64,000 nucleotides of DNA from Symsagittifera roscoffensis (GCF_963678635.1 NC_087071.1:4913624-4977623); one strand, 5' to 3'. Counted from the first letter of the stretch, positions 32,675-42,466 are shown. Numbers and translations: made by a program. The notes: a model not told the origin generated them from the sequence alone.

Positions 32675-34229
32675 TTACAAGTGAGCTCTGTTCTCCTTGG
32701 AGTTCTTTCTCCTCTCTCCTTCCTCTCTTACTTCCATTCCTCGGAACCATAAATTGTTTGACATCGCTACGATTACTCGATGGTCATCGTCAATTCCTGG
32801 CTTCAATTTAAGTTGTCTACTGAAGTTGGACAGTTCCAACCCCAGTACTTCGTCCAATACTAGCATGTGTAGTGAATGGTCCTTGAATCCTCTCATCGCA
32901 TTCGAGATGTCCGACCACACCGGAGGTACTTCAGCTCTAAGTGGCCTCAGATTCTCCATCTGTATCTCGCGATTTGGGGCAGATATGATCACATCATATT
33001 TTCCTCCCAAGAGCAAAGCCACAATCGCATACACGAAGTTCAGTCCATCCGGGAGATGTGCATATCCAGGATACTGTGCAAACACGGCTCTCGGTGTTAT
33101 TTTAGTGAAGGCACCCTCTTTCAGCTTCACCCATTGACTCGAGGATATCTTTTATAGATAGCCATACAGCGGCTTTGGCTGTCGTAGGCTCTCTGAGTCT
33201 GCTCAGGAAACCTCTGCTGTGTAGATGGACATTAAGGCCAGCGAACACAATTATAATTGGGTTCATATCTGTCTGCCTTTGCAAACCAAAACAAAACAGG
33301 TCTAAACTCGGATATTCGCGGCACTAAGTCTAAATTGAACAATTGGTGTGGATTGAAATCCAAAACGTTTTTGAGAAAAGTGATTGCCCTGAGGAATTTA
33401 GAAGGTCTAGCTCGGGCAGTCCGAAGACAGATAGGTAACACAGGAATCGGTGGGTGCAATAGACGCCCAGTTGAGAAAATTCACTGCCTTCAAGTTTTGT
33501 CTGTTTGGTGCAGCACCAAGCAGGGAAAGCTCTTTCTTTAGTAACAAGTTCGACTATTGTATTGCGATAGCCTGAAAGGACGTTTTTCATGGAAAACATT
33601 CTTATTTTTGTTATTTTTGGTTTTAAATCAATAATTTTTGTGCTTGATTGGGTAGTGAGATCACTATTTTTTAGATAAACTGATATCATCATACTGTGCT
33701 AGCTTCACTTTTTATCACTAATAATCGATCATTGTGAATAAATTGTATACACGCTGCACTGAGATAACATACAAGGATTCGTGGTCACTATTTACTAGAA
33801 ACGTATGAAATTTATTGTGTCGTGTTATTATTATCAGTAGTCAGATTAAAAGGACACTAGTAATCGAATTGAGTGTATAGGCAGTAAGAAGTGATAATAT
33901 AAAAATGAGTCTAGAGAAGTCAAGGATACCTAAACTGAGTGATAGCTCAAGGAAATTCATACGGGTTGCGTTAGGTCCAGGTCGACCGCTGCCAACATTA
34001 TAACATCAGGCCAAAACAGAGACTTGGAGGTATATACGAAGTCTGAACTTGCGACTATCATAATCTTGGCTTTCCTCATTTCTGCCTTGTCATATGCAGC
34101 AAACATGGTCTCATCTTTCTTCATCGCCTTCAACCCACCGAATCTCTGAACATCACCTTCCTGATTCACTTGTTTCGGGTACGCTCTTTCTTTCACATGG
34201 CCTGGGGGTGCTTTCACCTGCCTGAACAT
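32675..34229 (-). pseudogene. Second SGNH-like region of element A, interrupted by an inverted insert
   Basis: Right piece 34229-33957 contains KIMIVASSDFVYTSKSLFWP and DVIMLAAVDLDLTQP. The frame then meets foreign inverted DNA (33284-33962). Beyond it 33284-33102 reads NPIIIVFAGLNVHLHSRGFL and 33130-32675 reads LPDGLNFVYAIVALLLGGKY, DVIISAPNREIQ and HRVIVAMSNNLWF. The order of strand-like blocks (VIM..AVD, IIIVFAGLN.H, DVIISAPN) suggests an alpha/beta fold related to SGNH hydrolases, with AGLN.H in the place of block III. A frame change separates the last two pieces. Function is uncertain. Confidence 0.5.
33284..33962 (+). repeat. Inverted copy of the element leader and Gag start inside the accessory region
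   Basis: The plus strand here matches the reverse complement of 46495-47196: CCAAAACAAAACAGGTCTAA at one end, then the AGCACCAAGCAGGGAAAGCTC block, then the Gag N terminus MSLEKSRIPKLSDSSRKF against MSLDKSRIPKQSDSSRKF in the element. Similarity stops within a few bases at both ends and no target duplication is seen. It cuts the second SGNH-like frame. Differences from this element's own leader show that it came from another family member. Confidence 0.88.
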
Positions 34230-34286
34230 CTTTACATGTTGTCCAATTGGCGTTCTCGTCGTCAGGAATCTTCCAGGTCTCCCTTC

Positions 34287-34745
34287 TCAATTTCCTTCGT
34301 CATGATTCAGCTTCACGTCTTGTAACGGTCTTGCATTCACTGGACCCATTGTATTGTTCGAGGGCAGTCTCTCTAAATCGGCAAACCTCAAGGCAGTTGT
34401 AGAGCTGAAGTTTATGCCCGCAGCTATTAACCAGTCCACGCCTGTTATTGAGTACAGTCCGTTTACAGACAATCTCGCTCCGTTCAACATCCTCATGGCA
34501 TCTGCTGCAAAGCTCACCGTCTGAAGATTCAGTTTCATCAGATCATCCTTGTATATGTGCCAGGGAGAAGGTATAGGTCTCAACCACATCAGAGAGCTCC
34601 TGTTTGGGCGTCGTTCCTCTCGACTGTTGCTCGTCGTCTCTGATCTCGTATCCGATCTAGAGGTGCTGGTCGTTTCCACTGTCGGGTTGAAAGGCCCTAA
34701 TCTTCGTCTAAGATTGATGGTTCTTCTCAAGGGCGCTTCCCCCAA
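34287..34745 (-). pseudogene. Linker region of the accessory frame
   Basis: 152 codons in the same frame as the SGNH domain upstream and the second SGNH-like region downstream, separated from them by stops at 34797 and 34287. The N half is Arg/Ser/Thr-rich (RSDTRSETTSNSREERR). The C half holds INLRRRLGPFNPTVE-type turns and LSVNGLYSITGVDWLIAAGI. It looks like a spacer plus a small fold within a longer polyprotein. Confidence 0.5.
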
Positions 34746-34796
34746 TCGATCTTGTACGTCCGTTCTTTGCCCTGGCTCGCTAGAGTTTCTTGGCCT

Positions 34797-35465
34797 CTAG
34801 TTCGTCACGGCTGGGACCGTTCCCAAACGTGTTTCTAGGTTAGGAGGCACAAAGGTTGAAATTTCCGGTTTATTCGATGTTTCTTCCTTCTTCAGCATTC
34901 CCGTGTCAAAGAGTACAACTTCCATTTCATCTAATCGCTCTTGGAAAATTCTGTTCAAAAAGGCTTGTCCCTCGATGCTATCAAAGTGGATGACGTCAGT
35001 AGTCAGTCTGGCCTGATCCATAGCTCTCAGCTCGTGCTCAATATCCATAAGGATCATCCGTCCAGCATTCTGACTCGCAAGATTCCTTAGGATGTTGTTC
35101 CACCTGATTACTCCTTCATTGTGTCTTCTCCCTGCTGCAGTCAACGTCCTCATTGGTACAATGCAGACGGTCAGGACCGCGCAGTTGAATCTCTGCCAGT
35201 GAGTAGTAAATAGGCACACCATCGTTGACTCCCATAGCGCCTCTTCCTCATCTGAGCTTCTCGGTATGTTATTCGTCCCTACTAGGATCATTACGTTAGG
35301 GATTCTCCCTGGGTTCATCAGCTCCACCATCCGAAATAACTGGGCTATCGTTACGCCTCCAAACGCCATCACCGTAGTGATCCAGGAAGTCCTCCAATTT
35401 TGGAGAACTCTGACCAAGCTGTCCCCCAGTATCAGATGTGATGTCCCAATTGGCGGTTGCTGCAT
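34797..35465 (-). CDS. SGNH/GDSL-esterase-like domain of element A
   Basis: 222 codons. Block I is ILGDSLVRVL (Ser in GDSL, residues 14-17), block II is AFGGVTI (36-37), block III is ILVGTNNIP (63-66) and block V is DVIHFD (Asp157, His160). These are the four conserved positions of SGNH hydrolases in the right order and spacing, so the catalytic set looks complete. The family cuts esters such as acetyl or lipid acyl groups. Esterase-like domains are known in the first frames of some CR1/L2 LINEs but are not standard in Ty3/gypsy elements. The same frame continues upstream through three stops to the coiled-coil piece and downstream past a stop, so it was probably part of one long accessory polyprotein. 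Substrate unknown. Confidence 0.72.
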   Translation of the reverse strand: MQQPPIGTSHLILGDSLVRVLQNWRTSWITTVMAFGGVTIAQLFRMVELMNPGRIPNVMILVGTNNIPRSSDEEEALWESTMVCLFTTHWQRFNCAVLTVCIVPMRTLTAAGRRHNEGVIRWNNILRNLASQNAGRMILMDIEHELRAMDQARLTTDVIHFDSIEGQAFLNRIFQERLDEMEVVLFDTGMLKKEETSNKPEISTFVPPNLETRLGTVPAVTN

Positions 35466-35639
35466 GTTTACTACTGGGTTTCAAGTTCATCGATTGAAGC
35501 AGGCTTTCGAATCCGTATCCGGAACTCCTGTGAAGCTATGCTTCAACTGGTTGTTCTTCTGCACGTCAATCACTCGGGACACTTTCTTTGCCGGCATCTC
35601 TCGTATCTTTCTGTCTGGGATCCTAGAATTCCTTGTCGA

Positions 35640-36269
35640 TTATGTTGCATTACTAACTCCCTCTCTGGTCATCACGTCTTGGTAGAGTTGTACTCTGCCC
35701 GTGTCATCGATTGTTCCATAGGGTGCATTCAACCCGGGCCCTGGCGCATTCCTGTTGGCAACCAGTGGTCCAGCTGTCTCTATCATATTCCTCACTGTTT
35801 GCTCCACGACTGGGTCACCTAAGGTGTCACGCGGATCCAGGACTGTCATTCGACCAGTTGTAGCCGTGAGTCCCGTTTCTGTAGTCTGACTCATTTCTCG
35901 AGGCGTCAAGAGTTCCATCGGGGGCTGCCCATGAGTAATATCCCTTGTAGGTATCACTTTTTCTACGGCTCTCGTTAACGACAGACGCTCCGATAGCTGC
36001 TTGTATTCTCGCCTCAAGCGCTCTATTTCTTCACCCTGCTTCTTGTTGCAGTCTTCAAACAGTCTGTTCCACATTTCTCTGTCTTTTTCCGTACTGAGCA
36101 TGGTTTTGGTCATTTTGTCCAGCTCCCTTTTGGTCTTCTTCAGTTCTTCTATCGTTCCGTTAAGATCTTGCAAAGTTTCGTTCGTCTGAACCTCTTCTTC
36201 TACTCTCGCCCTCTTTGGAGGCACAGCTGCTCTCAGTTGTGAACTAAACGAGGCAGCATCGCTGTTCAT
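35640..36269 (-). CDS. Accessory coiled-coil protein of element A
   Basis: 209 codons starting MNSDAASFSSQLRAAVPPKR with a basic PPKRARVEEE patch that could act as a nuclear signal. A heptad-rich coiled coil follows (LQDLNGTIEELKKTKRELDK through IERLRREYKQLSERL), then a Pro/Thr-rich tail. Its ATG overlaps the stop of the frame before it as ATGA (36266-36269), and copy B has the same overlap at 54250-54253. The first 80 residues are identical in A and B. Probably the N-terminal part of the accessory polyprotein; a self-assembly role is inferred from the coiled coil. Confidence 0.65.
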   Translation of the reverse strand: MNSDAASFSSQLRAAVPPKRARVEEEVQTNETLQDLNGTIEELKKTKRELDKMTKTMLSTEKDREMWNRLFEDCNKKQGEEIERLRREYKQLSERLSLTRAVEKVIPTRDITHGQPPMELLTPREMSQTTETGLTATTGRMTVLDPRDTLGDPVVEQTVRNMIETAGPLVANRNAPGPGLNAPYGTIDDTGRVQLYQDVMTREGVSNAT

Positions 36270-36529
36270 CTCTGATGCATCCTTCTCAGACCAGGCCTAG
36301 GCTTGGTTGGCAGAGGCATCTCACCTGGCTGGTAGGTCCTGGAACTTCCCAATCCAGGCTCGTTCGCCAATTCACTTGCTAAGAGAGCCCCGTTTCTCCA
36401 CCTCATTACCCTCATGTTCGGGCGGTCTATCAGTTCTGTTTCTCCATATGCTGCCATCAATAGGACTTCCGTGGGGAGTTCCCCACGGTTATCATGCCCC
36501 AAGATGTTTATTAAGGCGGCCAGTAACAT
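36266..36529 (-). CDS. Small frame before the accessory coiled coil
   Basis: 87 codons (MLLAALINILGHDNRGELPT … ANEPGLGSSRTYQPGEMPLP). It overlaps the next frame by ATGA. Just upstream, in another frame, is KKIENIDLDEYMDQAEAYVG up to about 36648; copy C has ATG-GAA-AAC where A and B have ATA-GAA-AAC, so an original start may have been lost. Identical in B (54250-54513). Function unknown. Confidence 0.5.
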   Translation of the reverse strand: MLLAALINILGHDNRGELPTEVLLMAAYGETELIDRPNMRVMRWRNGALLASELANEPGLGSSRTYQPGEMPLPTKPRPGLRRMHQR

Positions 36530-36861
36530 GACTACCTCTGGGATCCATCAGCCGAAGATAGATCGCATCTATCATCAATCCTACGTACGCCTCTGCTTGA
36601 TCCATATATTCGTCCAAATCGATGTTTTCTATCTTCTTCTAGATTCGATTCTTATTATCAGTTTGATCAATTGAAATCAGGTGAATAATTAAACGATCAA
36701 TCCAGAAAAGAGGTCATTTGTCAGTTTTACTCTAATTGTATATTAAAATGTATTTCAAACAGTCAGATAAAAAGATTTTGATCCTAAAGTTTATTAAAGT
36801 CAGTTTGTTGCTAAAACTTTGGAATTCGACCTAAGAAAGGACAGTCCAAACTTGATATCTA

Positions 36862-37509
36862 TTGTCTTTATATTGTTTTTATTGCTTGACTTGAGATTGA
36901 TTGTGGGATATTTATGAATGCATAATGAGACCATTCGGGGTCCCAAATGTAGTCTGATTGTTCTGTGATGGCGGTATCATCGTTTGAATTTTGAGGCTAA
37001 ATTTTTTTCTTGCTTGTGAAATTAAATCTATATTATGTGTGAAATAATCTATTATAAACCATGCCAAAATTTTTTGTAAGTCATGTTTTGTATGTTGTGA
37101 AACTTCATCTTTAGTGAAATTTTCTTTAATTATATGTAGGAAAGTTGAAAATAGTGTGATTTCATGTCGTACCCTTATATGTTTGGATGTCTCTGTCGGT
37201 GAGACATTTGAGATTGGGATTTCGTTTTCTAATATTGAAATATAACTATATATTATTGCAAAAACTTCATTAGTAAATATGGAGTTTGCTCTTTGTGAGT
37301 TATGATATTGTATGCTTTTTATATATTCTTGAAAATTCTAAAAGAATACTTTTGAAAATTCTAAGTCAAGATTGTCTGTTTGAATTACATATCTGCGGTG
37401 ATTCGGGTTTGGTGTACTGAATTCTATGGTGTAGATTCCGTATTGTTGTGTTAAATTACATATGTCTTTCAGATAGTGATCAATAATTTGTCTTTTGTAA
37501 TTTGTCTTC
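36862..37509 (-). pseudogene. Unrecognised AT-rich module in the Pol C-terminal extension (A only)
   Basis: Within one frame that runs from 37628 to a stop at 36912-36914, with a single TAG at 37338-37340, this segment codes for about 200 residues. They include NYKRQIIDHYLKDICNLTQQ, YGIYTIEFSTPNPNHRRYVI, and after the stop NFQEYIKSIQYHNSQRANSI, VFAIIYSYISILENEIPISN and DLQKILAWFIIDYFTHNIDL. It is strongly A/T-rich compared with the rest of Pol, mostly helical by appearance, and not recognised. Sequence on both sides aligns with copies B and C, but B and C have the macro-domain module here instead. Confidence 0.6.
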
Positions 37510-37618
37510 CTCCCTATGTCCGGTTTCTTAGGGTCCTCGCCTGTTTCCGCTTCTAAATCTCCGGTCTCTCTTGCTATTCTTGATTTTTTTATTAAAAAAT
37601 TTTCAGTGTGGGTAAGTC

Positions 37619-38455
37619 CTACCCCCACTCCCCGGCAAAAATATCCATCGGCGTCCCCGTCGATCGCGTACCGGATATCACGTCGAGATTGGAAGCCGGA
37701 ATGAGTAGTCGCCCTTCCTGGACAGCCCAGGAAGGATCCTCTCGTTCTGTTTTCATGTATTTCATGCTTTGACGATCTACATCTTGAATCGTGACACTGG
37801 TCTCCTTTGGGTCCGACGTCATATTGTTCAGCGACTTCAAGACCCGCAGATTCGTCAACTCTTGTTCGTAGGATTGCTGTTGCTCATCGTCCAATTCTAC
37901 CTCGGGTTTCGACTGGTCCTCGATCCAGTCCTCGTCGTGATCATCGACTATGTCAATGTCCTGTGACACATTTAATTCTTCTAGACCCACTACTTCTTCC
38001 ACTATCTTCTTTAGATCTATCCTGTCTACTACAAATTCGTCGCGGTAAGGGTTATTTTTCTTCCTGGCTCTTGTCCTGTCATTCTGTCGAGAAAGTATTG
38101 TGAACGGAAGATCTGGTTCCAAAATCTTGGGAACCTCTTTTTGTTCGGGGTCTTGCCAGTCCTCCTCTGCGTAGGGTAAGGTTTCTTCATCCGCTTCAAT
38201 CACCTCGTTTGGATCCAGGTCCAGTGGTTGACTTGTTCCTTCCTCTACGACTTCATTCCCATCGTTGTTTTCCCTGGTGCCCTTCTCGTTGACCTTACAG
38301 GCAGGGTCCATCATCAGATAATCCCCCTCTTCCAAGTCTGCAGGTATACACCAACCTTCTGTCGAGGGGTTGTGTGGCCTAGTGTTTTCGTAATGAGCGG
38401 CTCGACCAGTATCCAGTCTATAAAAGCGTCCCTCTTGGTGCACATCCGTAATCAT
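37619..38455 (-). pseudogene. Pol C-terminal extension after integrase
   Basis: 278 codons. The beginning (MITDVHQEGRFYRLDTGRAA) is the small beta-barrel-like end of integrase that often touches target DNA. It is followed by an acidic linker (EADEETLPYAEEDWQDPEQK, DIDIVDDHDEDWIEDQSKPE) and PSWAVQEGRLLIPASNLDVI near the end. Copies B and C carry the same extension. It continues across a short frame change at 37619-37628 into the variable module. The acidic linker is unusual in length. Confidence 0.7.
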
Positions 38456-38613
38456 GAACGGTCCGCTCCACTTTTTAGGAGCTTTTTTGTTCCTTTCGGT
38501 GTTAGACGTTCTGAAATACCCATACGTAGTCCTCTACCGAATAAGCTTTTGCACCAGCTGTTTTTTTGTCAAATCTTTTCCTCTGCCTTGCCTGTGCCTG
38601 CTGAGTATTTCGT

Positions 38614-39348
38614 CTACATAAGTCGTTGACGTCTAATCACATTCCCTACATAGACCTGTGGTGACGTCTTCTTACCCTCATACTCTGGGTAGAAGAAAGT
38701 CAGGGGCAAAGACTTCTCGTGTCCGGTTAGCATCATGTGTGGACTAACTCCGGTGGTGGAATTTTGTGTGCTGTTATAAGCCCCCATCACTTGTGGAAGG
38801 TATTTGTCCCAATCGGTCATGTACCTGGAGCAATATGCCCTCAGCAACGATACTAAGGTTCGATTCTGCCTTTCTACTAAGCCATTCTTCTGGGGATGGT
38901 ATGTCGTGGAGTGAGCTTGAGCAACCTGTGAGCGTCTCATAAACTCTTTCGTGAGTTCCCCCACAAAAGCTGTTTCATTATCCGATTGAAATGTCATCGG
39001 ACAACCATGTCTCGCAATCCACGTATTTATCAGGTGATTGCACGTCTCTTCCGCTGAGGCAGTTATGCAGGGCACGGCCTCTGCATACTTCGTGAAGTGA
39101 TCTATCATGACCAAAACTTGATCGTAACCACTGTCTGTGATACATATCTTTTGGTGATCAAGCTGCACCACCTCGTTGAATTCAGACGACTCGATTGACT
39201 GCAAAGGAAATCGCATTTTTTTGGATTCTTCGCCTGTTGGCATAACAGACATGCTGTTACCCACTTCTTGCATGCCTTTTTTCATTCCAGGCCACTCAAA
39301 GTGCTTCAGGATCCTCTGATATACTTTGTCGATTCCCTGGTGGCCCAT
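38614..39348 (-). pseudogene. Integrase catalytic core of element A
   Basis: 245 codons of DDE-type integrase, which inserts the DNA copy into the genome. Catalytic Asp 1 is in VVQLDHQKI, Asp 2 in FQSDNETAF and Glu in QKNGLVERQNRTL, so the triad is present, although the usual Gly after SDN is Glu here. The Cys pair of the N-terminal zinc domain reads correctly only in another frame (KKACKKWVTACLLCQQ); a frameshift lies in the AAAAAA run near 39276. Typical GPY-like and beta-barrel parts follow in the next piece. Copy C gives the cleaner version at 62154-62666. Confidence 0.85.
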
Positions 39349-39474
39349 CTAATTATGCGACCTGAAGAAAAGTTCTGTCTGATAGAGTTGCGACAACACT
39401 ATCGCGTTATACTTGTACAGGACTTTGTCTTCTTCTCTTCTCTTGCAAGCCACGATCCCGTCCTTGTTCAGATA

Positions 39475-40236
39475 TTAACTTCCCTCTTTCTGCTCAAAGT
39501 ACTGTCTCAGAATTCGGTTACTGTCTTCCTCCTCCTTCTCGATCCACCTTTCGATCCACCTTTTCAGGTTGCTTGTCATGCGTTCATTTCTCTGCGCTTT
39601 TAGTAGGTCCGAGAGTCTGTATCTTGCCTTCAAGTACGTCTTCAAGACGCTCATCTGACTATTCAGCTCATTGGGCTGATGCGTGTCTTCTTCGATCTTA
39701 ACGCACCAATTCTTTGCCAACGGCTGTGTTTCCTGTTCGATCGGCTGAAGATCAGTCCTGACTACTTCTTTTTGTGGCCACAGACTTATCAAACGTTTCG
39801 ATACCGCTATTGTTTCCAGATCATCCGCTGCGTTATCAAAGACTCTTTCACCTGGTATGAGGTAGCGATCACTATCAGGGACTTGATATACCTCCCTGTC
39901 CAGATCCCTTGGTCGAGTCTCCACTGGCAGTGTGTGGATCGCTAGCTCTGACAGTTCCGATCCTAAGCTCGAGTTTCTGTCTGAGTAGGTGTCGATTCCT
40001 GAGTTTCGGGAGTTGTCATCCATTGAAGAGTCTGCGATAGAGCATGTCCCCTCCTCTGGATCGGTTCTGTGCCTTCTTCGCATCCATCCAAACTCCCCGG
40101 AAAAAAATTTATTCTCCAGGTCCTGTTTCTCATTATGAATTTTTTCATCTACATGACACTCCCCGGACAAACTTCCCTGTCCCGGGTATTGATCTTGAAC
40201 TCGCCGGCTATTCTCACTGTTCGTCTCCCCGGACAA
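39475..40236 (-). pseudogene. Pol linker before the integrase zinc domain
   Basis: 253 codons. It starts with three FSGE/LSGE phrases about 22 residues apart, encoded by repeats of CTCCCCGGACA on the plus strand. It then runs through SKRLISLWPQKEVVRTDLQP to WCVKIEEDTHQPNELNSQMS, a segment also present in C. The His-His pair of the zinc domain follows beyond the stop (FFRSHN, MGHQGID). It joins RNase H and integrase. Confidence 0.6.
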
Positions 40237-40352
40237 ACAATCTTGCCCCAGGTTTCGTTCAACCTTCTCACCTTCTTTATCCTGGTCCTCAAAGTTAATG
40301 GTTTTCTTTTGCGTATCGTTCCCCTGTTCTTTCCGACTGTATGAAGTACTGG

Positions 40353-41242
40353 TTAAAACCTCGTGGATACCTGTTGCTGAACTATCGTCCTACAGTTCCT
40401 CTCGTTTTCTTTGTGTTGTCGTCTCGACGGCATGATATTCACCTTCTCACTGACTGTCTGTGACGCCATAGCTGCTGCCCACTCGGAGTCATCTCTGGTC
40501 ACTTCTCTCTCTAACAATCCACCCAGCATCCGCATCACTTGCGGTGTGACCTGCACCGTTTTATCCAATAATGAGAGGCTGTTAATATTCATAAGAGAGA
40601 GTTCCTGCTGGACCAGGTTCGAGCGCAGCATTAGGTCTAAGGGCACCGGTTCCTTCTTCGATAGAATCTTTATCTCGGCTGTTTTCTCTACAGGTAACTC
40701 AGGATAACCTGGGATTGGATGTCTAGACTTATCCAACCATCTCGTCAAGGGAAGCGCTTCATAAGTTTCTTTGTCCAGAAACGAGAATCCTTCCTTGATT
40801 TCTGCCTGATTGGCTTGCTTCTGTTCCAACCTTTCATAGAACTCGGTTTTCTTGCTGAGGCTGTCAGCATCTTGGTGTTTGTCCCGCATCCTGTGCTCGA
40901 TTATCATGTGGTAGCCATCTAATCTCACTATCCATCTTCCAATATAACATTGATACATCGAGTATGTCTTCAACCAGGCTAAAGCTCCACGCGTAATTTA
41001 AAGAGAACGCTCCCCAAGTACGCGCGGTACTTTTCCAAAATTATGGCTACTGTAAACCTTCCTGCTTTTGGTGCACCATATTTCATCTCAGTGTCACTTA
41101 ACACCTTACTGCCATATGCAATGGGACGGAGAACGGTTCTTCCATTCCGTTCCTGCTCCTGATGCAGTATTCCCGAGATGGCTACAACTGATGCGTCTGT
41201 TTCAAGAACATACATGCCCTTTTCATTAGGCAGGCCTAGCAC
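40353..41242 (-). pseudogene. RNase H domain and tether of element A Pol
   Basis: 41242-40979 begins the RNase H fold: VLETDASVVAISGILHQEQE holds the first catalytic Asp, and SDTEMKYGAPKAGRFTVAII corresponds to the helix that normally carries the catalytic Glu, here changed to Gly-Arg. In another frame 40973-40353 continues with GRWIVRLDGYHMIIEHRMRD and DKHQDADSLSKKTEFYERLE, the C-terminal part with the last Asp. RNase H removes the RNA template during reverse transcription. The Glu change and the frameshift make this copy inactive. Confidence 0.82.
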
Positions 41243-41328
41243 TGGCGCTTCGCACAGTTCCCGCTTTATGTTCTCGAAAGCCGTTTGAGCTTAATCGCTC
41301 CATTCGAACTTCTTTCCTTTGTTGCGCA

Positions 41329-42448
41329 TCAGCTTCTGCATGGGATACACCTTGTCTGCATATCCTTTTGGCAATCTTTTCGGTAATAATTGGCAAACCC
41401 TAGGAAGCTCATGAGCTGTGTGTCCGTTCTGGGAGCCTTCCATGTCAACACAGCTTCTACTACTTCCGGGTCCGGCCTCACACCATGCCTGTCCACCATT
41501 CTTCCTAGGTACTTGATCGAATCCGTCAGGATCTCGCATTTCGATGGTTTGCTCTTTAAGCATGCTCCCTTCATCCAGTCAAAGACCTCATCGAGCCAAT
41601 CAATGTAGTCTTTTAGGGTTGGTGTTGCTATGACCACTTCATCCACGTAACACATCACAAGATTCCCGTACTTCTTCGTCACTCTGGTCAAAGCCTGAGC
41701 ATCAGTCTTTGAAAAGGGGCCATTGCGTTGCACAAGCCGAAGGGCATCCTATTCCACTGGTACAATCCCAACTCGCATGCGAATGCGGTCTTTTCTCTAT
41801 CCTTCTTACGCAGAGGGACCTGCCAGAAGGCAGAACCCAAGTCCAATGTGGTGCAGAACTTGACATCGCCAAGTTTAGAGAGGCTCTCGTCTATCCGAGG
41901 TATCGGGTACGCATCTTTTATTGTTACCGCGTTCAAGTAGCGAAAGTCGCAACAAAACCTAAGCTGCCCCCTTTCTTCTTCGCCATCAATACCCCGCAAG
42001 CCCATGGCAATTTCGAGGGTTCTATCATGTCGTATTCGAGCAACATTTATATTTCCGCTCGGCACGCTTCCCATTTATGTGGCGTCATTCGTCTTGCGCC
42101 TTCCCTATGGGGAACGGCGCCTTCCTCAAGTTCGATTTCGTGCTCGACGAAGTTACAGCAACCGATGTCCGCCTTATGTTTTGAAAATACATCTGCGTTC
42201 CAATTTGAAACCGCCCGCAATAATTCAAAATCTCCGTCACCTAGTTTCCCTTTTAAGTGTTCTATTTCTGGCAAAACCAGTTTGTCAGTTTCTAGTTCAT
42301 ATGACGAGGGGTGATCCGGAAAATTCGAGCAGCTCGACAAACCTTCGTCCGTTTCGGACTTCAGTGAAAACAGTTTATGAAGAGATTTTAATTTATTAAT
42401 CCTTTTTAATGTTTTATCTTTATTGGCATGATAAGGACAGTCTTTCAC
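41329..42448 (-). pseudogene. Reverse transcriptase of element A
   Basis: Three pieces in shifting frames (42448-42047, 42074-41688, 41733-41329). Visible motifs are LRFCCDFRYLNAVTIKDAYP (fingers), FCTTLDLGSAFWQVPL (motif A Asp), YQWNRMPFGLCNAMAPFQR (motif B) and LVMCYVDEVVIATP (motif C, where YxDD has become YVDE). Thumb text KSKPSKCEILTDSIKYLG and MSFLGFANYYR follow. The order and wording are typical Ty3/gypsy RT. The motif C change and at least three frameshifts make it inactive. Confidence 0.9.
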
Positions 42449-42466
42449 ACAAATCTCTTGTCGGTC

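Noticed and set aside
28436-33157. Plus-strand frames across the accessory region
   Set aside because: They mirror minus-strand coding frames that are continuous with Pol, and they show Ser/Leu-rich shadow composition with no domains.
27321-34229. An envelope gene downstream of Pol
   Set aside because: Position fits, but no signal peptide, convincing membrane anchor, cleavage site or cysteine pattern of an envelope protein is visible.
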